DNA of 20,201 bases from a virus: the IMG/VR virus record IMGVR_UViG_3300020428_000125, positions 1-20,201 of that record, one strand, 5' to 3'. This document shows positions 6,243-12,784 of the stretch, in pieces. A model generated the notes under the pieces. That model saw nothing but the letters and a program-made list of their open reading frames with translations, did no database searches and was not told the origin of the DNA. The translations under genes and the position numbers were made by a program. The first letter of the stretch is position 1; every line of letters begins with the position of its first letter.

Positions 6243-7849
6243 TGTCGCAGCCTTATGGATTAGCTTGTGCTGGAGGGCTTCATACAAGTATAAATGAAAT
6301 AGAAGCCTTAAAGCAACCAGGAATAGCAACTAAGTTAACAAACTTTGAAGTTGATACAGATGGTGGTTATAGAAGACTTAGTGGGTACACTGCTTTTGGA
6401 GGAGGCTCTGCTGCTAGACCTAACTCTACTAATAAAATATTAGGACTTCAAGTTTATGCTGACGGTGTAATTGCTTGTTCAGGAACTAATATTTATTTTA
6501 GTCAAGATGGAACAAGTTGGTTGCAATTAAATAGAGCAAGTGTTTCGGCAAGTGGCGATAACTATACTGCATTTACAGGTAGATCTGTAGCTGCTAGAAC
6601 TAGTCAAGGACAACCTACTTTTGCACTCTTTGAAGGTATCCATGATTACGGCTTAGTTTTAATCTGTGATGGTGCGAATAAGCCTTTCTTTTTTCGAATG
6701 GAAGGTACAGGAGATTTAAATACCAGAACATTTTTTGCAGGTGAAGTCACTGTTTCTAGTACACTAGCTCCTTCTGTAGGTGTTGTACATGATAAGCATT
6801 TTGTTGTTGGTGGAGCAGACACAGCCGATAATGTAATTTATTATAGCGGAACTAACGATCCTGATGACTTTACAAGTACAGGATCAGGCAGTATAACTTT
6901 AACAGATAAAGTTATAGGTCTTGCAAGTTTTCGTGATGATTTAATTATATTTTGTAATAATAGTATATTTAAATTAATTAATATAAATAATTCAAGTACA
7001 ATTGCTATTGTTCCTATTACTGAAAATGTTGGATGCATGAATGGGAATACTATTCAAGAAATAGGTGGCGATCTAGTATTTTTAAGTCCTGATGGACTTC
7101 GTACTGTAGCAGGTACAGCAAGAATTGGTGATACAGAACTTGGAGTTATTAGTAATCCAATACAGTCTGTAATTAAAGATATAGCTCCTAATATAGATAA
7201 CTTTACTATATGCACAGCTATTTTAAGAAATAAGTCACAGTATCGTCTTTTTTATAATGTAGATGCTACTTTAAATAATAGTGCAAAGGGACTTATAGGT
7301 ACATTAACTAGGCAAGGATTTCAGTATAGTCAGACTGAAGGTATAAAAGCAACAGCTATTACTTCTGATTTTGATAAAGATGGAGTAGAGCAAACATACC
7401 ACGGAGATTCTGATGGGTATGTTTATAACCATGATGTAGGAAATCATTTTACTCCTGGCGGAACTGCGGCTAATATTAGAACATCTTATAAAACACCTAA
7501 TTTAGACTTTGGAGATTTTGGAACTAGAAAAACATTACGTTATGTAAAAATTTCTATAACTCCTGAAGGAACTGTACAACCTACATTAAGAGTTAGATAT
7601 GATTATGAAGATCCTAATTTAGCTCAGCCATTAGACTATGTGTTTGATGTAGAAATACCTCCACCTAGTATATTTGGATCAGCTTTATTTAATGGAAATG
7701 TTTTTGGTGCTACACCAGATCCTTTAGTAAGAAAAGCAGTCCAAGGAAGTGGTAATACTGTAAGTTTTATTATAACAAGCGATGATCAATTATCGCCATA
7801 CACGTTAAATGGATTATATGTAGATTATAGTCCTACAGGAAGGAGATAA
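6242..7849 (+). CDS. Tail nozzle / DNA-stabilisation protein (T7 gp12 or P22 gp10-like role)
   Basis: A 535-residue, almost entirely beta-stranded protein with an early signature 'NFEVDTDGGYRRLSGY' (34-49) after 'QPGIATKLT', which I associate with podovirus nozzle or packaged-DNA stabilisation proteins. Later segments read like beta-propeller blades ('DDLIIFCNNSIFKLI', 'GGDLVFLSPDGLRTVAG'). The start is GTG at 6242, overlapping the previous stop by one base, with GAGG about 9 bases upstream; no ATG in frame gives the conserved N terminus. Known relatives form the tube below the adaptor and seal it until infection. The adaptor-nozzle pairing in two adjacent, overlapping genes supports the call. 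Which of the two classical families it belongs to cannot be settled by eye. Confidence 0.68.
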   Translation: MSQPYGLACAGGLHTSINEIEALKQPGIATKLTNFEVDTDGGYRRLSGYTAFGGGSAARPNSTNKILGLQVYADGVIACSGTNIYFSQDGTSWLQLNRASVSASGDNYTAFTGRSVAARTSQGQPTFALFEGIHDYGLVLICDGANKPFFFRMEGTGDLNTRTFFAGEVTVSSTLAPSVGVVHDKHFVVGGADTADNVIYYSGTNDPDDFTSTGSGSITLTDKVIGLASFRDDLIIFCNNSIFKLININNSSTIAIVPITENVGCMNGNTIQEIGGDLVFLSPDGLRTVAGTARIGDTELGVISNPIQSVIKDIAPNIDNFTICTAILRNKSQYRLFYNVDATLNNSAKGLIGTLTRQGFQYSQTEGIKATAITSDFDKDGVEQTYHGDSDGYVYNHDVGNHFTPGGTAANIRTSYKTPNLDFGDFGTRKTLRYVKISITPEGTVQPTLRVRYDYEDPNLAQPLDYVFDVEIPPPSIFGSALFNGNVFGATPDPLVRKAVQGSGNTVSFIITSDDQLSPYTLNGLYVDYSPTGRR

Positions 7850-7852
7850 AGT

Positions 7853-9826
7853 ATGGCTCTTGGCTATACCAGACAAAGTACATTTTCAGACGGCGATACA
7901 ATAACAGCAGCGTTATTTAATAATGAATATAATCAATTAGTCAATGTTTTTGCATACAGTACATCTGATGGAAGTTCTGGTCACAGACATGATGGTACTG
8001 CTGCTCAAGGTGGTGCAATACCTTTAATAGGTGATTTAGATTTTCTTAATAAAGTTGCAATAGACTCTTCAAATAATAGAGTTGGAGTTTTTGTAGAAGT
8101 TTCTGCGGCTGCTGTAGAGCAAATAAGAGTACAAGATGGATCTGTTATTCCTGTTACAGATAATGATATTGATCTCGGTACTAGCTCTTTAGAATTTAAA
8201 GATTTATATATAGATGGCACAGCTAATATAGATAGCCTTACTTTAACGTCAGGTGCAACTGCTACATCTATTGCTGATGAAGATGATATGTCATCTAATA
8301 GTGCAACTGCTTTAGCTACACAACAATCAATAAAGGCTTATGTAGACGCGCAATTAACAGCATCAGATCTTGATTTTCAAGGAGATTCAGGTGGAGCATT
8401 AAGTATTGACTTAGACTCTGAAACTCTTGATATTGCTGGTGGCACTGGTATAGATACTTCAGGGTCTAGTAACACTCTTACAGTTGCTATTGACTCTACT
8501 GTAGCAACTCTTACAGGTTCTCAAACATTAACAAATAAAACTTTAACTTCTCCTGTTTTAAATACAGGTGTGTCTGGTACAGCAGTTCTTGATGAAGATG
8601 ATATGTCATCTGACTCAGCTACAAAACTTGCTACACAACAATCTATTAAAACTTATGTAGATACACAAGTAGGAGCAAGTTCAAGTAGTACGGCAAGTTT
8701 TGCAAACATGGATGTTACTACAAGTTTGCAAATACCTGACGGTACAACAGCTACAAGACCCTCTAGTCCTACGGTAGGTAATTTTAGATATAATACTACA
8801 ACTGGAGGCTTTGAAGGTTATGGGGCTTCTGGTTGGGGTGTAATAGGTGGTGTTGATGATGGCTCTATTACTTCAGCAAAGTTAGATACAAATTTAGATT
8901 TAACTGGTGTAATGACAGCCGCTACATTTGAACCAGATGGAGATACGGCAGCAAGTGATACTGCTGCAATAGGATACACTGCTGCTGAAGGTTTGATACT
9001 TACAGGACAAGGCTCTACCTCAGACGTTACTTTTAAAAATGACGCTGATGGCGAAGTTTTAACAATTCCAACGGGCACAACGAACATTGATATTGTTGGA
9101 GATGTTACAGCAGCAACGGTCAATGCAGACGGGGACACTTCTTCTGGCGACAATGCTGCGATGGGATATACCGCTGCCGAAGGTTTGATCCTTACAGGTC
9201 AAGGTTCTACTAATGATGTAACAATAAAAAATGATGCAGATGCAGATGTTCTTGAAATTCCAACAGGAACAACAAATGTAACTATTGCTGGTACGCTTGG
9301 AGTAGCTGGTGGCTCAACTAATGGAGTTGAGTTATCTCAAGGTGCAATTTCACTTAAAAATGGTGGGGCACAATCAAAAATAGATTTTTATTGTGAAAGC
9401 TCTAATGCTCATTATACAAGAGTACAGGCAGCACCTCACTCTAGCTATTCAGGAAATATTACACTTACGTTGCCAGCTAGTGATGGAGATGCAGACCAGT
9501 TCTTACAAACAGACGGCTCTGGTGTAATGAGTTGGGCAACTGCTGGTGGAGCCTATACTGCATGGGCGCAAAAAACTTCAGACTTTACAGCTTCTGCGGG
9601 GGATCAATTACTTTGTATTCATGCAAGTACAGCGTTTACTATAACATTGCCAGCAAGTCCATCAGCAAATGACACAGTGGTTATTTCAAATGCTGGTGCA
9701 GCTACAGTCACCGTGGCTCGTAATAGCAGTAACATTAATTCAACCGCCTCCGACTTCACGCTAGTGCAGGGTACTTCAACTCAGCTAGTTTATGTGGACG
9801 GTACTATCGGCTGGTTTGAGATTTAA
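7853..9826 (+). CDS. Tail fibre-like protein with internal repeats
   Basis: A 657-residue low-complexity, Ser/Thr/Asp/Gly-rich protein. The N terminus (GYTRQSTFSDGDTITAALFN, then 'GHRHDGTAAQGG') resembles virion-attachment domains of marine phage fibres. 'DIDLGTSSLEFKDLYIDG' follows near residues 103-120, then two 'DEDDMSS.SAT.LATQQSIK' copies, a 'SLQIPDGTTATRPSSPTVGN' collar, and two 64-residue copies around 'GYTAAEGLILTGQGST'. The end ('FTITLPASPSANDTVVISNA' ... 'QLVYVDGTIGWFEI') is the beta-structured cap common to trimeric fibres. There is no tail-spike enzyme motif. AAGGAG (7840-7845) precedes the ATG. It lies upstream of two propeller proteins and a fibre chaperone-like gene, so it probably forms the shaft or connector of the adhesion apparatus. 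Confidence 0.75.
   Translation: MALGYTRQSTFSDGDTITAALFNNEYNQLVNVFAYSTSDGSSGHRHDGTAAQGGAIPLIGDLDFLNKVAIDSSNNRVGVFVEVSAAAVEQIRVQDGSVIPVTDNDIDLGTSSLEFKDLYIDGTANIDSLTLTSGATATSIADEDDMSSNSATALATQQSIKAYVDAQLTASDLDFQGDSGGALSIDLDSETLDIAGGTGIDTSGSSNTLTVAIDSTVATLTGSQTLTNKTLTSPVLNTGVSGTAVLDEDDMSSDSATKLATQQSIKTYVDTQVGASSSSTASFANMDVTTSLQIPDGTTATRPSSPTVGNFRYNTTTGGFEGYGASGWGVIGGVDDGSITSAKLDTNLDLTGVMTAATFEPDGDTAASDTAAIGYTAAEGLILTGQGSTSDVTFKNDADGEVLTIPTGTTNIDIVGDVTAATVNADGDTSSGDNAAMGYTAAEGLILTGQGSTNDVTIKNDADADVLEIPTGTTNVTIAGTLGVAGGSTNGVELSQGAISLKNGGAQSKIDFYCESSNAHYTRVQAAPHSSYSGNITLTLPASDGDADQFLQTDGSGVMSWATAGGAYTAWAQKTSDFTASAGDQLLCIHASTAFTITLPASPSANDTVVISNAGAATVTVARNSSNINSTASDFTLVQGTSTQLVYVDGTIGWFEI
8276..8347 (+). 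repeat. Fibre repeat type A, copy 1
   Basis: Encodes 24 residues starting DEDDMSSNSATALATQQSIK. It is repeated 315 bases downstream with three residue changes; the first 21 bases are identical in both copies. Confidence 0.85.
8591..8662 (+). repeat. Fibre repeat type A, copy 2
   Basis: Second copy, DEDDMSSDSATKLATQQSIK and onward. 'ATQQSIK.YVD' segments of this kind are common before coiled or beta-helical shafts in fibres. Confidence 0.85.
8936..9127 (+). repeat. Fibre repeat type B, copy 1 (64 codons)
   Basis: First of two directly adjacent 64-residue units beginning DGDT and sharing 'GYTAAEGLILTGQGST', 'KNDAD' and 'IPTGTTN'. The tandem arrangement suggests stacked structural modules. Confidence 0.85.
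9128..9319 (+). repeat. Fibre repeat type B, copy 2 (64 codons)
   Basis: Second unit, starting exactly where the first ends (offset 192 bases). Similarity is strong over the first 50 residues and fades over the last 14. Confidence 0.85.
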
Positions 9827-9835
9827 GGAAAAAAT

Positions 9836-11041
9836 ATGGCGTCATTAGGTAAGTCTACTTCCCCGATTGGTGGGGTTTTAAAAGCTACGGCAAGTGGGTC
9901 AATTGCCAATGGTAAAGCTTGTATTTTGAATTCTGACGGAACGGTATCACAAGCGGCTTTAACTGAGGGAATGGCAATAAACTTTTGTACAAACTCTGAT
10001 TTGTATACATATTTCTTAGCATCTCCATACGATGCGTCTACCACAGTAGATGGAAGTTATTATGCTTCTGCTCAAAATGGTAATTATCGTTCGACTACTG
10101 GTTCACAGCTCAGCGCAAATACAGACTCATGTCAAGACATTAGCTTTAAGTCCGACGGCACAAAGTTTTTTGTTTCAGATTATGGTGCTGACCACACTGA
10201 AGGGTGGATAGGTGAGTACACACTCAGCACAGCTTGGGATATTAGAACTCTATCGTTTGTTGATAGGTACGACATTTCGAGCAAAAATGTTTATCCGTAT
10301 GGACTATTCGTTAAGCCAGATGGAACAGAGGCTTACATAGCTGGTTATGGGGCTGGCGATGATTTAGATCAGTGGACTTTGAGTACAGCTTGGGACATCT
10401 CTACGGCAAGTTTTACGAGAACTCACGCTGTTACAGAAACTGATGAGTATAGAGGGGGCATAGCTTTTAAACCTGATGGCACAAAAATGTATATTGCAGG
10501 AGGCATCTATGGTAATCCCGACACTCACGACAAGGTATACGTGTATAGCTTGAGCACTGCATGGGATATTTCTTCGGAAACTTATGACAGTGTTGCATTA
10601 GATTTCTCGTCGTATGGAGATATGATACACGCCATACTTTTTAATAATGACGGAACTAAGCTGTATCTGTGGGACCACAGTGGACAGAACATGATTATTT
10701 ATTCGATGAGCACTGCATACGACTTATCAACAGCTAGTTTTGTCTCAGAAGTAAATACCTACACTAACCAAATTTTGGGAATGGCTTGGGGTGCTGCCGG
10801 AAGTGCAAATAACACAAACTTTATAGGCATATCTGACGGGGCATACACCAATGGTCAAACAGCAAAAATTAAAGTCATCGGGGCAATAGACACTAACCAG
10901 TCTGGGCTGACACCCAACGCCTTGTGTTATACAAATGATGCAGGAACTATTGTGTCGAGTGCAGGTGGGGCCACAGTAGGACTAGCTTTATCTCCGACTA
11001 GTGTATTAATCAAAGGCCCCTACGACATGTTGTTTGATTAG
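9836..11041 (+). CDS. Beta-propeller virion protein 1, probable receptor-binding protein
   Basis: A 401-residue protein made of three parts. Residues 1-40 ('LKATASGSIANGKACILNSD', then GTVSQAA) and 351-401 ('IDTNQSGLTPNALCYTN', ending 'SVLIKGPYDMLFD') match the next protein closely. Between them are four to five propeller-blade repeats of about 50 residues, with pattern F-K-x-DGTK-x-Y, then Y-x-LSTAWDIS-x-x-SF. Such blades form beta-propellers of the NHL/YVTN type, which often bind sugars or proteins. The conserved ends may be one beta domain split by the propeller, acting as a virion anchor. AAGGA precedes the ATG. It contains no enzyme motif or signal peptide. Codons end in G/C more often than in the ejection genes, hinting at transfer. 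The receptor-binding role is inferred from position before a fibre-assembly chaperone-like gene. Confidence 0.62.
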   Translation: MASLGKSTSPIGGVLKATASGSIANGKACILNSDGTVSQAALTEGMAINFCTNSDLYTYFLASPYDASTTVDGSYYASAQNGNYRSTTGSQLSANTDSCQDISFKSDGTKFFVSDYGADHTEGWIGEYTLSTAWDIRTLSFVDRYDISSKNVYPYGLFVKPDGTEAYIAGYGAGDDLDQWTLSTAWDISTASFTRTHAVTETDEYRGGIAFKPDGTKMYIAGGIYGNPDTHDKVYVYSLSTAWDISSETYDSVALDFSSYGDMIHAILFNNDGTKLYLWDHSGQNMIIYSMSTAYDLSTASFVSEVNTYTNQILGMAWGAAGSANNTNFIGISDGAYTNGQTAKIKVIGAIDTNQSGLTPNALCYTNDAGTIVSSAGGATVGLALSPTSVLIKGPYDMLFD

Positions 11042-11053
11042 AGGAGATAAAAT

Positions 11054-12226
11054 ATGCCAGTCTTAGGAGTAGGAAGTGGAGTTGTTGGGGGGATTTACCA
11101 AGCGACAGCTAGTGGTGCGATAGCTCACGGCAAAGCTTGTATTATTAATTCTGACGGGACAGTAACACAGGCTGCGGCAGTGGCTGGTGGAACTCTTCAT
11201 ATTCAGCATTATTATTATATATACTCGTATTCTTTAGCAACTCCTTTTAATACGTCTGCCACAACAGAGGGTACTTTTTACGACTCAAATAGTTCTTCTA
11301 GTTATGATTTCTATAATAATCACAGTGCCTCATCCTCAAATTTTAATGGTGCTCATAGCTGGAGCAGTGACGGTACAAAGTTTTTTACTGCTGACAGTAA
11401 TGCGGCAAATTCAAAAATACACGAATTTACAGCAACCACTGGTTTTGACGTTACAACGCTGAGTTATGTTGATGCGTATACTATTGGAGGTAAACACACA
11501 TACCCAAGAGCAATGGATTTTAAACCTGACGGAACAGAAGTTTACGTATCCGGTAGGTTCGATTCAAACGTACATCAATGGACTTTGAGTACAGCATGGG
11601 ATATTTCTACTGCGAGTTTTACAAGAACATTTGATACAACAAGAGATGATAATCAACAGGGGCTTCGGTTTAAACCTGATGGTACTAAAATGTACGTTAC
11701 TGACCGTACTAATGACCAAGTAGACCAGTACACATTAAGCACAGCATGGGACATTTCAACTGCAAGTTTTGATAGCGTTAGCTTAGATGTTTCCTCGTAT
11801 GATGCACTTCTAAGAGATGTTGTTTTTAATGATGATGGTACTGAAGTGTTTATTGCGGGTGGGAGTAGTCCATCTATAATTGATTACACGTTAAGTACTG
11901 CATACAACCTATCAACAGCTAGTTTTAGAAGTGAAACTAACCCTGGTGGTACTATCCCTTACGGCATTTCTTTTAGTGACGGTGGAAACTGCAACAATGA
12001 CAATTTTATAGGAATCTCTCAGGGTGCGGTATCAAATGGTGAAGTAGCCTCAATTAAAGTAATCGGAGGAATTGATACAAACCAGTCAGGATTAACCCCA
12101 AATGCTCTTTGCTACACAAACAATTCAGGAACTATTGTTTCAGCATCGGGTGGTGCAACAGTAGGGTTGGCTTTGTCACCAACCTCAGTGTTGATAAAGG
12201 GCCCATACGATATGTTATTCGACTAA
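11054..12226 (+). CDS. Beta-propeller virion protein 2, paralogue of the preceding protein
   Basis: A 390-residue paralogue with the same plan: conserved N terminus ('YQATASGAIAHGKACIINSD', GTVTQAA), blades with 'FKPDGTKMYV' and 'YTLSTAWDISTASF', and a C-terminal segment (340-390) identical to protein 1 at 47 of 51 residues. The segment between residues 45 and 95 is Tyr/Ser/Asn-rich and differs strongly from protein 1, and loops between blades differ in length, as expected if the two bind different ligands. AGGAG lies before the ATG, 12 bases after the previous stop. The 51-codon C-terminal match is almost saturated with silent changes, so the pair is not a recent tandem copy. Alternative role: head-surface decoration rather than tail adhesion. 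Confidence 0.62.
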   Translation: MPVLGVGSGVVGGIYQATASGAIAHGKACIINSDGTVTQAAAVAGGTLHIQHYYYIYSYSLATPFNTSATTEGTFYDSNSSSSYDFYNNHSASSSNFNGAHSWSSDGTKFFTADSNAANSKIHEFTATTGFDVTTLSYVDAYTIGGKHTYPRAMDFKPDGTEVYVSGRFDSNVHQWTLSTAWDISTASFTRTFDTTRDDNQQGLRFKPDGTKMYVTDRTNDQVDQYTLSTAWDISTASFDSVSLDVSSYDALLRDVVFNDDGTEVFIAGGSSPSIIDYTLSTAYNLSTASFRSETNPGGTIPYGISFSDGGNCNNDNFIGISQGAVSNGEVASIKVIGGIDTNQSGLTPNALCYTNNSGTIVSASGGATVGLALSPTSVLIKGPYDMLFD

Positions 12227-12238
12227 AGGAAATAAAAA

Positions 12239-12547
12239 ATGACTAATTTAATACGGGTGATGGTCGATGGTGCTGCCAAAGATTTTAACTCATTAGAAGC
12301 TGCTAAAACTGCATATCCAGATGGTGAATATCTTGTTGTCACTGACCAATCACCAGCCGCTAAAGCAGCTATAGCCGCTAAAATTGTAAGGCAACGAGAG
12401 TGGCGGGACAGTGAATTAACTAGAACAGATGTGTTGTCGCTGTTAACGGATCATCCGCAAAAAACTGAGATTGCAGCGTACAGGGTTAAACTTAGAGACT
12501 GGCCTAGCACCAGTGATTTTCCTCTTACGCGACCTACATTAACTTAG
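12239..12547 (+). CDS. Tail fibre assembly chaperone-like protein (phage tail APC domain)
   Basis: A 102-residue protein. The C-terminal half, 'RQREWRDSELTRTD' (51-64), 'YRVKLRDWP' (81-89) and 'FPLTRP' (94-99), matches the layout of the phage tail assembly chaperone domain: R-x-x-R, a T-x-x-D element, YR-x-x-LRD-x-P and F-P-x-x-x-P. These occur at the end of fibre-chaperone proteins that help trimerise tail fibres. The N-terminal half is a small beta domain ('IRVMVDGAAKDFNSLEAA', 'GEYLVV'). AAGGA precedes the ATG by 8 bases. It follows the propeller genes directly, so these or the fibre upstream are its likely clients. It may instead be a small virion component sharing the motif. Confidence 0.7.
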   Translation: MTNLIRVMVDGAAKDFNSLEAAKTAYPDGEYLVVTDQSPAAKAAIAAKIVRQREWRDSELTRTDVLSLLTDHPQKTEIAAYRVKLRDWPSTSDFPLTRPTLT

Positions 12548-12571
12548 TAATAGTTGAGACTTAAATATTCT

Positions 12572-12781
12572 ATGAAGACAGAAATGGAAGTAGCCTTAGA
12601 AGCTCTGGATAGAATAGAGCGTCACGAAAAAGAATGTGGAGAGCGTTGGGCAGAAGCAATTGTAGAATTACGATCTCTCAAAGTAACAACAGAGAAACAT
12701 GCTGCTAGGTGGGAAAAACTTGCTTGGCTTGTTATAGGGGTAATGGTTACATCATGTGCAGGAATAATATTCACAGGTTAA
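12572..12781 (+). CDS. Small membrane protein, XhlA/holin-accessory-like
   Basis: A 69-residue protein from the ATG at 12572; an in-frame TTG at 12554 would add six residues but neither start has a good ribosome binding site. Residues 1-49 form a charged amphipathic helix ('ALDRIERHEKECGERWAEAI', 'SLKVTTEKHAARWEKL') and residues 50-67 a single hydrophobic segment ('AWLVIGVMVTSCAGIIF'). Coiled coil followed by one C-terminal membrane anchor is the plan of XhlA-type holin-associated proteins, so a lysis role at the inner membrane is plausible. There is no endolysin gene next to it, and no second membrane segment, so a lone holin is unlikely. It could equally be an ejection or superinfection-related membrane protein. 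Confidence 0.55.
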   Translation: MKTEMEVALEALDRIERHEKECGERWAEAIVELRSLKVTTEKHAARWEKLAWLVIGVMVTSCAGIIFTG

Positions 12782-12784
12782 AAT

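Noticed and set aside
8818-9153. Reverse-strand open frame of 111 codons in the fibre gene
   Set aside because: It mirrors the Ser/Thr/Ala-rich repeats of the fibre; low-complexity codons on the + strand explain the missing stops.
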